Origin: Thinopyrum elongatum
Taxonomy: Eukaryota > Streptophyta > Magnoliopsida > Poales > Poaceae
Assembly (NCBI GenBank): GCA_011799875.1
Contig: CM022302.1
Coordinates: 525,526,228-525,590,227, forward strand
DNA length: 64,000 nt
Direction: 5' to 3'
The position numbers were made by a program, and so were the translations under genes. Positions 1-10,780 of the stretch are shown in pieces. The notes beneath the pieces were generated by a model. That model searched no databases. It saw only the letters and a program-made list of their open reading frames with translations, and was not told the DNA's origin. Numbering within the stretch: the first letter of the stretch is position 1; each line of letters opens with the position of its first letter.

Positions 1-177
1 TAGTGAATATCCTATAAGTAATTATATTTGTATTGCCTTGTATATTTACCAATGACGGACAACGTAGATTGTTTCCTAAGTGTTTCGCTGGCTAGGCAGG
101 GTAACCCAATGGCCGGATTAACAGAAAGTCCGACCACACCCCACCCACGGCAACCGACCTCAAGCGTCAGAACCACA

Positions 178-655
178 TGCCCCACCCAACCAACCCTATA
201 ACTGGCAAGTCCGCATCATCCAAAGGCCGGGCAGAGATCACAAAACACGCCTACAATACCATAAAGTTAAGCAATCTATGGGCGACACATATAGTAGACA
301 TTCTTTTTATGAATACCTTTTGCTCGTGATGACAACTTGAGCATCTCTGATTGGCACATAGACCAACTCCTCTGGCAGTATCAACTCCTATGGCAATATG
401 GCACAATTTCGACTTATTTTACCCTCTCCTTCGTTTGCATTCAAACTGTATCAGGAACCGTCCTGGTTTAATGATCGTTGCTCATGTCCTTCTTTAGCCA
501 GCCAGGGCAACCCGACAACTGGGTCAATAGAGAGGACAATCACAACCTTCCCCCCTACGGTACATGAATTGAACCATCGGAACCAGGACTCCTATTCTCA
601 ACAACCGAGGTGACTCGGAACCATTCGGGCAGATCACAAAGTCCAAATATCGGGC
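178..655. repeat. Segmental duplication, copy A block 1
   Basis: This block aligns nearly base for base, in the same orientation, with 31868-32358, from the 'catgcccc' start to a shared 'ccaaatatcgggc' end. Differences are scattered substitutions and small indels, as expected of an old duplication. It has no convincing coding sequence: the short open frames here are not conserved between copies. Two further colinear blocks and an F-box gene fragment repeat about 31 kb downstream, so I read it as part of a tandem segmental duplication. A long unnamed dispersed repeat present at both places is the alternative. Confidence 0.75.
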
Positions 656-1483
656 AGTCAACTAAAAACAAGGCATCCGACCAACAGGCCACGAGGGAAA
701 TAGGCCGTGGCACAACCTGACATCCACCTAACAATGAACGAAATAGCCCGGCAGGATGCGACCGATGCACACAATGAGCCGGGCGATCGCGCATGCCCTA
801 CGTGTTTTTCAATGTGAGCGTATTTCTTTAACACCGCTAACTTGAAAACAAAAATGCAGAGCAGACGAGACATTTTGGAATGTATTCCCGGACTCTCAAA
901 ACCAACTTCGCGGAGTCATCAATACTAACGGACCAAAGATGAAATCTGCTCTCGATCGTACCAAACGTTGTCTTCTGCTCTGTATCAATTGTTGTGTCTC
1001 CTACTTCCTTCCTTCCTTCTCCATTTTTCTTGTTTCCTTATAAACGACAATTTTTATTCATGTATGGCCTCTTTTCCTATGGAAATAAAATAAACAAAGG
1101 ATTTTGTGATCTCTCGCATCCATTAGTCATTAGTGGCAATATTGCAGTGATTTTCTCAGAATTTCGAAGATTATCCTATTCAAACAACGGTGTGATGAGC
1201 GTAAAAATATCACTCATCAACCTCCCCAAGCTTACACCTTAATCGTCCTCGAGCAACAAAGATACAAACCAAATCGGAAGAAACTCTCTTATTTAGAGAG
1301 TTGAATAACAATTGGTTGTTTGCATGAATTATATGTTGGTACTGAGAGTAATAGGTATAAACTGGTGGTAAGATAAAAGCTTGCATGGCCTTGTAGCTCA
1401 CTGAACTTGATAACTGCATTCTTGCAATTGTCGAGCTAGAGATGTATAAGAGGATCTTGTTCATTAGTATTTGGACGCACTCT
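656..1483. other. No recognisable gene
   Basis: This stretch has mixed composition, with a pyrimidine-rich patch near 1000-1030. The open frames are short, overlap on both strands and match no family I recognise. I see no LTR ends, inverted repeats or splice-site pattern. Confidence 0.5.
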
Positions 1484-1860
1484 TGATACTTCTCTGACGT
1501 ATCTATAATTTTTTATTGTTTCATGCTATTATATTATCAATATTGTATGCTTTATATGCCATTTTATCATTTTTAGGATCTAATCTATTAACTCAGTGCC
1601 CAGTCCCAGTTCCTATTTTCTACTTGTTTTTGGTTTTTCAGAAAATCCACACCAAACAAAGTCCAAAGACAATGAAACTTTTTGACGATTTTCTCTGTAC
1701 AAAAAAAGACCCTAGAAGATTCAGGAGGAGGCCAGAAGACATACGAGGGAGCCAAAAGGCAAGAAGCGCGCCCAAGGGGGTAGGGCGCACCATCAGCATT
1801 CCCTAGCATGCCCTGGTGTATCAGTAGGCCAGGAATACATCCATAAAGCCACAGAGCATC
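1484..1860 (+). mobile_element. Truncated LTR fragment (Gypsy-type), 5' part only
   Basis: It begins with TGATACTTCTCTGACGTATC and continues with 'tataattttttattgtttcatgctattatattatc' style sequence (split here only for description) that is clearly related to the start of the complete solo LTR at 41835. After about 380 bp the match fades; the TATA box, R region and terminal 'gtagca' seen in the 41835-43378 copy are absent. It is therefore a 3'-truncated LTR remnant. The family resembles the abundant Triticeae LTRs that start with TGATACGTCTCC, but I cannot fix the name. Confidence 0.7.
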
Positions 1861-1869
1861 AAAATCTCA

Positions 1870-2210
1870 CCGAGAGTCATTTTGGTTTTTTCTCTTCCTT
1901 TTGGTTGTTTTACCGGTTTTCTTCTGTTTCAATAAATGTTGGGAAAGGAATAGAATGGGAAACCTTCTAGAAATTTCCTTGTTTTTGGTTTTTTCTCTTT
2001 CTTTTGGTTGTTTTACCGGTTTTCTTCTGTTTCAATAAATGTTGGGAAAGGAATGATCGAAATTTCAAAAATTGTTCGTTATTTAAAAAAAAATTGGAAG
2101 TTTAAAAAAGTGTTCGCCTTTTCAATAAATATTGGCAAACTTGAAAGAATTTTGTGTTTTCAAAATATGTTCGCTGTTTTCAAAACAATTTGAAACGCAC
2201 TACAGTAAAC
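1870..2210. repeat. AT-rich repeat with a 107-bp direct duplication
   Basis: A segment with 'ggttgttttaccggttttcttctg' character occurs twice, at about 1880-1951 and 1987-2058. It is followed by T/A-rich sequence built from variants of 'ttcaaaaa(t)gttcg'. The same style of low-complexity sequence fills 38340-39190. It looks like an internal part of a degraded mobile element, and the short open reading frames over it are not credible genes. Confidence 0.55.
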
Positions 2211-2899
2211 CTCGTGCTTCGCTATGTGCGCCGCACCGTCTATGTACTGCCGTTGGGCACCGCCACGATTAGGCAAAAGCCCTGGATTCTCTAAAAATAA
2301 AAGCGAAGGGCCCTAGAATCTGGAAGCAGGCCTGCCTGGACAACTCGACGAGTGACAGGGCCTCTCCATGTCAGACCGAGTGAGCAGTGGGAAAGAAGGC
2401 CGTTGAGCGCACCGCAGTCGGTATGATAGCCGGACAACATCGTGAGCTATAGGAACAGGCGGCATGCGCTTCCCGTTGCTGGTGGCCGAGGGCGGCTACA
2501 AGCGAACAGAGCCCTCGAAGCAGCCAAGCGGTTGCGCGCAGCAGACTCTACGGGTGGAGCTGGGTTCGTCTGCGACCTGGATTTCCATGAGGGACGCCTA
2601 ATCGTCTTTTTCGTCCAAACTGGTACGATGTCGTTCTCACTCATGATTAATTTACAAGAAGAGTGAAGTAGTATATCTAGTATAAATCGTAGAGTAAGCA
2701 ATCTGGTTTCTTAGTTTCTAGCACTCACGATTCAATCTTTTTGGAATGTCCTGGTAAATCTTTCAAAGAAAATAATGACACTTTGATTAGGCCCCTAATA
2801 TTACCGACCCGGCTCTGCATGTTAATCTTCAACTCGCCATAGAGTCTAGTGAGATTTTAGGTCCATACTCAATATCTAGTTGAATCAAGGTATCTCCAC
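2211..2899. other. Intergenic; GC-rich then 3' flank of response-regulator gene
   Basis: 2211-2660 is moderately GC-rich with overlapping open frames on both strands and no domain I recognise. 2700-2899 is AT-rich and directly follows the stop codon of the minus-strand response-regulator gene, so it probably includes its 3' untranslated region. No terminator or polyadenylation signal can be assigned firmly. Confidence 0.4.
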
Positions 2900-5755
2900 T
2901 TAATCAGAATCCTCGGAATCTGGATAGTCTACAAGGCCCTCAACTGGAACCTTACTTATGTTGGAGACTTGGTCATGATGATAATTGTTCCTGAATGTGA
3001 TTGCTTGTGCAGCTCTTGAATTGTATGTTTGAGCAGCAACTTGATCATGACTAGATGAATTTGAGCCGTTAGCTTCATCAACGATGCCATCTTCTCCTGT
3101 TATATGTCCCATAACTTCACATGGTTCGTCACTAGAAGGACCATTGGAATACTGGAACTCGTCAAAAACAGCCCCAAGTTGTAAGGCTCTTCGCATTGCT
3201 GCAGATACATCAACGCCTTGAGTGTCTCCAGACAAGCTTGGCATCTGACATGAATTAGAAAGACTAATTAATAACTGAAGTGTTAACTTCATTTTCTGAG
3301 TATATAATATGTATATAATTTTCCATTGTTAGCTCACCATTGTTCTTTGGACATCGTCGTCTGAATGATAGCCTGACATGTAAGGGATTGTATGACGAGT
3401 CTTCACGGATTTAGAACTTGAGGCACAATTCCCGTAGCTATCCATAAACATTGCCATGTTTTGTTCCATTTCCATACGTTTTCGATGTTTCTTGAAAATA
3501 TTAAATACACAATTGTTAGTAGACAATCATTCAAAGATGAAAACTTTAGCTTCACAAATTAGGTACTAGAAAACACTATATAATATCAGGCCTTTCGTTT
3601 TGTTGTTCAATTCAATTTTTTTGGTTTCACTGTTCATCTGTTTTGTTAACTTACAAACAAAAGCATTTTATTTTAATTTTTCAAATACAAGACACTTTGG
3701 CTTATTTCAGACAAATTACATGTTTGACTTGGCTCATTTGAAATGACTCCATACATGCTCCAGAGTTCAATAAATGTATATTGGGAACACACCTGCAGAT
3801 GCGCAGAAATTTGTTTCCTCGTAACAGTGTCCACGTTCATGATTATCTTTATCTTGCTGGGTGATGCATCTGAAATGAATTGACAGGTATAATTTCATAT
3901 TATCGATTTTAAATCGAGAAGGCTAATCCTGAAGTGAAAGTGCTTGGGCCTAAGATGGGTAGTTACTTGCTCCAAGTATTTGAAGAGCATATAAAAACTT
4001 GCTCTCCAGGAAAGGTATCCATTTGAGATGAGTGGTCGTTTTAGTTCCATCATTTTGCAGTGCTACGGACTCTCCAACTTCTTCTCCATCTTGCGCTTTA
4101 TCTCCAACACCTGCGTGTGCACAACATAATACTTTAATATTTGCACTTTCATGTTTTCGTGCAATCCAAAGGAAGACAAGACTTATTTTACTTGACACAA
4201 TTCAGGTTACTACCACATTGAGAAAATTAATATAATGTCCTGGAAAGCATGCACTAAAAGAGACGTCTCTAACTTGTACTACTATTACATATAGCTAATT
4301 GCGCGTGCATAAGCGCAGGCATACGTGTTCTAGTGATTCAACACTAAACGTATCCGACATATACCTTAGACCCAACATATTCTAATACAGGAAGTGATTT
4401 GATTTGATTTGACTGAGTTAATGCAAAATATTTGATTTGATTTGATTGAGTTAATGTAAAAGATTTGCTTTGATTTTCTATTTGCCCATGTCCGACGTAT
4501 AGCTAGAATGAACGATTTGATTTGATTGAGTTAATGCAATCATCTTACACCCACCAAGAGAGGCATTGCAAAATATTTAATTTGATTTGATTGAGTTAAT
4601 GCATGCCGTGGGCGAGGGGAGGCTTCACCAATGAACATACGACACCAATTCACCTTATTCGTAGAGACTCATTCCATTTCAAAGCACCTATCTTTTGAAC
4701 CTCTTAAACTTTTGCCAAAATAATGGTCCTTCTACATTTGGGGGGGGGGGGGGGGGGGGGGTGTCAAATTGATGGCTAAAAGTTTGACACAAAATGTGTG
4801 TTCTTGTAAACATGGAAGGAGATAGTAATTATTTGTCTTGGTGAAGAAAAAGAGATAGACATGAAAATAATTCAAGGGAGGCAACGATATTTTACTCTTA
4901 CTCTTATTTTTTGTGCCAATCTATAAAAAGAAATCTACTTTGAAATGGATGTATTGTACTCCAAAGACTATTTGGATTGGCCATGTGAAAAATTGTACAT
5001 CAATAGATTTTCAACGAACCATTAGATTATAGTGTTAAGTTATTTTCTACAAACTATAAGCATAAATACGTTGTCATAAGATGTTAATTTCAACCTTGAA
5101 ACAGATACTTCATCCTGTTCAGCCTAAGAACTTTTACATCAAGATGTTGCCACATATTGTGAATGGTAGTAGCATCAAGAGGCTTCTTCGCCAAAAAACG
5201 AGCACCAAGTTCAATAGATCTCTTCACTGTGTACATTGTTGTTTTTGCTGACATCACTGCTTTAAAAAAAAAGGCTTATCAACGTCACATAAAAGAAGAT
5301 GCATGTGCATGCAGTTAGAGACAATTATTAGTGAACATACTGATCACTTGAAGGTTTCTATGCATATCTTTGGCTGCTTCCAGGAACTGAAAGCCATTCA
5401 ACTCTTCCATGTCCACTGCTGCTATGACAAAATCAACATCATGTGCTTTCTTTTCAAGAATACCGAGCGCTTCTATGGGACTTGTATAGACTGCCACTGG
5501 AAAACAAGATCAACTTCACTATCTGAATGTAATGACATCTCAAAACATCAGAAGAAATGGTTTCCACGAAATGTTGAAAATGTATATATTTTCATAAAGA
5601 TGAAGATAGTTCCTCTTTCATGGGATGTAGAAAACCTTACCATAATAGTTCAATTCAGAGAGCATGGATTTTGCAGAGTTGGCATGGAACTCATCTTCAT
5701 CAATGACCATCACGCTGAGCGCATCTGAGGGCCTTCCTTTTGCTCTTTCGGCCAT
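2900..5755 (-). CDS. Type-B-like pseudo-response regulator (receiver + GARP/Myb), 7 exons
   Basis: I join exons 5755-5641, 5496-5341, 5256-5095, 4110-3967, 3869-3793, 3490-3338 and 3244-2900. All introns are GT-AG and the frame stays open, giving 383 residues. Residues 14-125 form a receiver domain: acidic D19-E20-D21, Ser93 in IMMSA, and K115 in FLAKKPLD. The phospho-acceptor Asp is replaced by Ala65 (FVIAAVDM, where the family has V-x-S/T-D-V-x-M-P). Residues 166-224 match the GARP/Myb-like DNA-binding domain of type-B regulators, ending in ISAHLQKH where the family has ASHLQKY. The C-terminus is acidic and carries no other known domain. Type-B regulators are nuclear transcription factors of cytokinin phosphorelay; with Ala65 this one should not be phosphorylated in the usual way. 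An in-frame ATG at 5824 would add 23 residues; I prefer 5755 because the receiver starts soon after it. The gene is absent from the duplicated copy downstream. Confidence 0.85.
4385..4605. repeat. Degenerate TTTGATTTGATTGAGTTAATG repeats in intron 3
   Basis: The intron between exons 3 and 4 of the response-regulator gene holds four spaced copies of a unit like 'gatttgattgagttaatg', near 4404, 4435, 4515 and 4580. They are separated by unrelated sequence. This looks like microsatellite-driven expansion in the intron; no regulatory role can be read from it. Confidence 0.6.
4740..4761. repeat. Poly-G tract (22 G) in intron 3
   Basis: An uninterrupted run of 22 G residues lies within intron 3 of the minus-strand response-regulator gene, so the transcript carries poly-C here. 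Its length may be uncertain because homopolymers are error-prone in sequencing. Confidence 0.85.
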
Positions 5756-6013
5756 GGGGTTTCTCAAACCTAGAGCTCTATTTGCTTCTGTTTTTCCGTA
5801 TGTGTGAATGTGGCAATTGGGCATTGGTGTCTATTTATAGCTCAACAATGTTTCTTCTGTTTCACACAGTCATGATTATATAATAAAAAAATTAATACAT
5901 TACTATTAAAAATGCAAAAGAGCTAATAGCACAAAGTGGACAGGTGTGGTCCATGCATCCTACATGGTGACACACATGGTGGGATAGAATCCGACACAAC
6001 AATAAATGAATCA

Positions 6014-6058
6014 CCCCCCCCCCCCCCCCCCCCCCCCCCCCGGGGGGGCTAAAAAAGA
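6014..6058. repeat. Poly-C (38) followed by poly-G (7)
   Basis: There are 38 consecutive C residues followed directly by 7 G. The tract sits about 260 bp upstream of the response-regulator start codon, on the promoter side of that minus-strand gene. The C/G switch could be natural, or it could mark an assembly joint inside a homopolymer. Confidence 0.85.
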
Positions 6059-6611
6059 GTTACCACCAAATGTAGATTGTCTAGTAACCACGAAAGTACT
6101 AGCTACATAATATGTTTCAAATATATACAAACCAAGCACACATGTATGTACAGAAATGATCTGTTACACCTAAAGTAGTGGAGAAAATCTATGTGTACAC
6201 TTGTATTTATATTTGTTTATAGTAGATATCAAATTCGAAAACGACAAAGCGTAATGACATAACACATCGCATGGATGCGACGACAACGTAAAAACAAAAC
6301 CACAATTATAACAACATTTTTCGGAGGAGCTGCACTCGGCGGCGATTCTACATGTAAGTTGCGGGGTCGGCTAACCGCAAAACATTTTTTGTATTGCAAG
6401 CTTATTCTATTTGTATTTGTGCAAAAAAAAAAGACATTTCAAAGTGATTAGTGTACTTGAAACCACAGCTCTTTGGTGCTGGCAGTCACTGGCGGCACAA
6501 ATCAAAATGACAAAGTGATGTCGCATGGATGTGAACACAATGTAATGGTGAGATCAAAGTTATAATCACATTCTCCTAAAGAGTTGTAATATTGTTAAAA
6601 CAATGAACTTA
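6059..6611. other. No recognisable gene
   Basis: AT-rich sequence. A short motif with 'cgcatggatg' followed by 'gaacacaatgtaa'-type sequence is loosely repeated near 6270 and 6520. No ORF, LTR end or inverted repeat is convincing. Confidence 0.45.
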
Positions 6612-7450
6612 GAGTCAGTGTTCAGTGTGACCCTCAAATTTAAGAATTAAAGAACATTACTTTCAGTGGTGATTTCCTACATGAGGTCCATAAGTCTGCA
6701 CTCGAAACAAAGTTTCAAACATAATAGAGTACTCTACATTAAGTACTAGTTGATCATGGCCAAGCAGTCTAACATGGTCTCCTAAATTGTGAATAGTGAA
6801 ATTTGGTATGGATGGCTGGAAACTAGAATGGGTACAAAATGGGCGGCGCCGTTTGGATGTTTGTATGGTCTTATGTCATTGGTTAGCAGATATCCAATAT
6901 GGGTGGTCAAAAGTTAGAATGGATACAAAGTGGGTTGCATCCTTTGGACGATCAGATGTCACCGGTCAGCAGATATCGGGTATGGCTAGCTAGTCAAAAG
7001 TTAGAATGGCGACAAAGTGGGCTGCACCCTTTGTATGGTCTGATGTCACCGGTCAACAGATATCTGGTATGGATGGTCAGAAGTTAGAATGGATACAAAG
7101 TGGGCTGCACTCTTTGGATGTTTGTGATATCAGTTACACTACATTAACTATAGTGTATATGTTCTCACACCTCTCAACCACCAATGGATCTCAAATAAAC
7201 GAACCTAGCTCTTGTTTTTAATCAAATTAGGTTGTGTAGATTCATGGTTTCACATTTACACATGGTGGTCTCTTTATGACATGTGTCCAGTCATATTTCT
7301 CCATGCACGAACAAGTGAATGTTTGTCACACTGGCTTTTGGTGTATATGCATACCACTTCCCAATGTACATTTTCCTTTTAATTACTGATCAAACACCCT
7401 TATACAACTTCGAAGATATCACAGATGGAGACTCTATTATATTTTCTTCT
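6612..7450. repeat. Segmental duplication, copy A block 2, with internal tandem repeat
   Basis: This block is colinear with 37135-37957, starting at 'gtgaccctcaaatt' and ending at 'actctattatattttcttct'. Inside it is a tandem array anchored on 'tagaatgg', with copies starting at 6824, 6915, 7002 and 7085 (spacing 91, 87 and 83 bp). Each unit reads roughly 'gatacaaagtgg', 'tttggatg', 'gatgtcaccggtcagcagat'. The array also occurs in the downstream copy, so it predates the duplication. The in-frame open stretches over it are a by-product of the repeat. Confidence 0.8.
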
Positions 7451-8986
7451 TTGAGAAACACAGTACAAAGGCAGACATTCACATACATGCACGAACACTC
7501 ACCCCTATGAACACACACACTAATAGCCCATCCCTATGATCACCTCCAAGAGACAAGACCGGCAAATCTTAAGACTAAATTTCTCGGACGAGCCAAAAAA
7601 TAGATAATTATCATAATATTTCTTCCACAGATAAGGTAAGCATCATTACTATCAGGAAAAAAGAGCTGCAACATTTCCTTCGATAAATGCACAGTGACTC
7701 GTGTCTGTTGTATATAGTGTCGGATAGGAAACTATGGCACATATGTGTACTGCAGCTATGAACATGTAACTGATGAGATGCTTTAATAAATATTTTTTCG
7801 TAAATGCATGACCACTATTATAGTTTGGTACATTAGAAACATGCAAAAACATACACCACAATGGCTGGAGCACCTGTGGCCGTAATGAGGTAAGGTTATC
7901 GTCGGTACCCATGTCTGACGTGTATGCCCAACAAAAAAAAACCAGCGCGGCTCGCCTCCACCATTGCTCACGGCGAGCTCGTCTACGTTTGGGCCACACC
8001 CACCGGTGGAGTTGGAGTCCTCAGCTTCCTGTGTAGAGAGCGGAGAGGATAATGGGTTATGTTGGACACCATGGACCACCTGTAGAGGAAGGAGGCTCAC
8101 CTATGTCACTCCATCGACACCCTCGTCTAGAGAGTCATTCAGCCTATTGAGAGACAACAAGCTACCGATCACACCGTTATAGGATCTCAAGTGGCTCGCC
8201 GAGGAGGCCACCTCCCTGACCTCAAGAAGCTCGCCCTAAGGAATTGAGAGAGATATAGAGAGAAATGGTGGTGGCGGTGCAAGATTGGTCAGCGGTGCGG
8301 TGTGGGTCATTCTGTGGAATATATACCATCCTTGAAATGGGTCTATTGGGTCAATATATTTGGACAGTGGTCTATCTATCATCAATTTTGATGTGAATGA
8401 CCACATTGCAAATGGTGAACAAGTACATATTTTGTCTATCATATGCCACACAAGCGTTTCTAAGCAACCGTGTGCAATGTTTCTTGCACACATTTCTGAT
8501 GCCTTAGTGTGCGACACACGGTGCTAATAGTTATGCTCTGTAGTAGTAGCCATTGTAGGCATAGACCTAGTCATCCATGTACAACTTTGGTTGTTCATCT
8601 TTATGTAAATATGCTAGTTAAAATTTAAGAAAAGATGACATTATATCAAAAATTATTCATGAAAGTTCAAATACTATTTTCATGTGACTAAATAGTTATT
8701 TTTTAATAATGTGAATCAACGATTGATGACTTTGATTGCATGCATATTTTTGGACAATGATTTACAACAAGTATAGGCTGGGAGCTCAATCAATTTTACT
8801 GCCGACTTGCCATATTTTAATTCAAATACTCTGAAATCATGAACCAACAAACATAATATCCAATTAAAGGCGAGTAAAAAAATTCCTCGACAACAACTAA
8901 AACATTGAAAAACTAGAGATGGTTTATAGATGTTTTCAATTAATAAAAAACTAACTAATATTTTCCTTAAAAATGTACATAATAGA
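7451..8986. other. No recognisable gene; possible body of a Helitron-like element
   Basis: After the shared block, the sequence diverges from the downstream copy. 7880-8240 is richer in GC and could be a captured gene scrap, but no protein family is recognisable and frames are broken. 8530-8990 is AT-rich and leads into a Helitron-like 3' end at about 8990-9021. Confidence 0.35.
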
Positions 8987-8989
8987 CCT

Positions 8990-9021
8990 TGCCTGCCCAT
9001 CTGCGCGGGCCATTCTACTAG
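8990..9021 (+). mobile_element. Possible Helitron 3' terminus
   Basis: The sequence 'gcccatctgcgcgggc' can form a short hairpin. It is followed about 8 bp later by 'ctag' and then T, which fits the Helitron rule of a hairpin just upstream of CTRR-T. I could not find a matching 5' TC end with certainty, so the element's extent is unknown. Confidence 0.35.
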
Positions 9022-10665
9022 TTGCCTGCCCATATATGAACTTTAGACCCACACTCTCAGGAGCCAATGGTGGAAGTTGCTGCCCTGTCACCGTAGTAAA
9101 CGGAGGCATGGTCTGCGGATGGTTCTACAAATTGAAAACTGCACAAAACATGGCAAGGTACAATAAATTTGTTCCTAGATGTCCTTAGTTAATACAGATT
9201 GGAGAATACCTTTACGCAATTTCTATTATTCGCTTTTGTGGGAAAAAAATTTAGCTTCAGTCGATTCTCCGGCTCTCGCTGGCAGAAATTTTTTGACCCG
9301 GAGACACGGAAGATTCTTTTCAGCAGTGTCCTTGCCAAATCTCTTTGTTAACGAGGAGTTTGGTGGTGCGAGGGCAACATACATTATACATCCTCCGTTG
9401 AGACTCAGGAGGGCTACAGACTTCAGACAGTTGTGGAATGCATGGTATTTGGCATCAGTCTCTGCTGATCAAACTTACAACAGGCTATGAAGAATAGTGA
9501 AAACAATGAAGGGAAATCAACTTAGTCCTTGATAGACGGATGGATGCACTCTATCCACTACCTGTTAGAGATTCTTAATAAAATGGAATCTACCAACTGG
9601 AACATGAGAGCAGAAATAAACTGCATTTCCACAACATGAGGACAACCAGATAAGAGAATCAAATCCCAAGTGAGCTTGCATTGATGATACAAACGTCGTG
9701 TGGTAACTATTGTATTGTCACCATCAGTTACACGGTTATTAGTTTTGGTGGAACAACAGTCATTCTGAACTACAGCAGAGTGCAATCCAATTTAACACAA
9801 ACTGAATACTTAACAGATTCAAAAAGGGTGGCTTACTCTGGCAGTCAAACAGGACACATAGACATAGACTCAATTTCCATTGTACATAGCCATGTCCTCG
9901 CCCAATTTCTATTTTCCAATAATGGAAAGACGGCAATGTTCTGACCAATCATGATGCATTTTAAGATTTCAACCAATTGGAAACTGTTTTTGTGAGTTGC
10001 ACTGATCAACCAGCGCAACCAGAACATGATGAAATGCAAGAAACTAAATCTAGCGATAACGGCCAACACAGGACCACCATTACAGACTAACAAAAGGCTT
10101 AACACCTACATGACAACCGAGGACACATCTTAGTAGCCATTAATGGTGGAAGCTCCAGGGCCTCGTGCAGGAGAATCCGTCTGGAAACTGAGATCTGCAC
10201 AAAACATGAAAATGCACGATAAGTTTGGTACCAAGATGTTTTTGTTCAATCGTGCCAAAGATCAGCAGCCAGTATCATAACAACCCCTGCCGTTATGTAT
10301 CTGCAGATATCAAATTTGAGATGTAAATTTAGAGGCTGTATCTGCGGACACATCTAACTTTTTTTAAATATGTACCTGCAGACTGAGACTGACAAGGATC
10401 GGAACAAAGACGGGAAGTTTCTGACTATACAGAAGCAAAGACGTACATAACCAGTTTCAAGACCAAGAAGAGATCAAATGAACACGTTGAAAGCAAAGAA
10501 TATGAAGTGAAATTCAGGCATACGCCGAACATTCAAGCAGCAACATGACTATTTCTTCAGACCTAAATGACCACAATCCTTACATGGCCAGAACACAATC
10601 CAGTGCTAAATACAAGAGATCACCATCATTATATCAAACAAGGCAACCTAGGATGAGGTGAACTA
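9022..10665. other. No recognisable gene
   Basis: This region holds short open frames on both strands only, with no conserved domain, LTR end or repeat array. Phrases such as 'ctgcacaaaacatg' recur near 9140 and 10200, suggesting an old local duplication. Confidence 0.4.
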
Positions 10666-10780
10666 AGTGACCGCCTTGGTGTCCTTGGACACGTGCGTGG
10701 TTGGCGAGTTCGTTGGGGATGACGAGGCGGACGGGTGTCTGAATCTCGAAGTATTTGAGGGTGAACTCGGCGGCGAGTTC
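10666..10780 (-). pseudogene. Histone H2B C-terminal fragment, frameshifted
   Basis: Read on the minus strand, the frame contains EIQTPVRLVIPNELANHA. This matches the well-conserved H2B segment around the alpha-C helix (EIQT-x-VRL-x-x-P-x-ELA-x-HA). Immediately after it, the other frame gives VSKDTKAVT and then a stop, matching the family's VSEGTKAVT. One extra base between the two parts explains the switch. Only about 40 codons are recognisable; the histone fold N-terminal to this is missing. It is a dead gene fragment, perhaps moved by a transposon, with no sign of a nearby intact histone gene. Confidence 0.7.

Noticed and set aside
5303..5728. 141-codon plus-strand frame
   Set aside because: It is antisense to exons 1-2 and intron 1 of the response-regulator gene.
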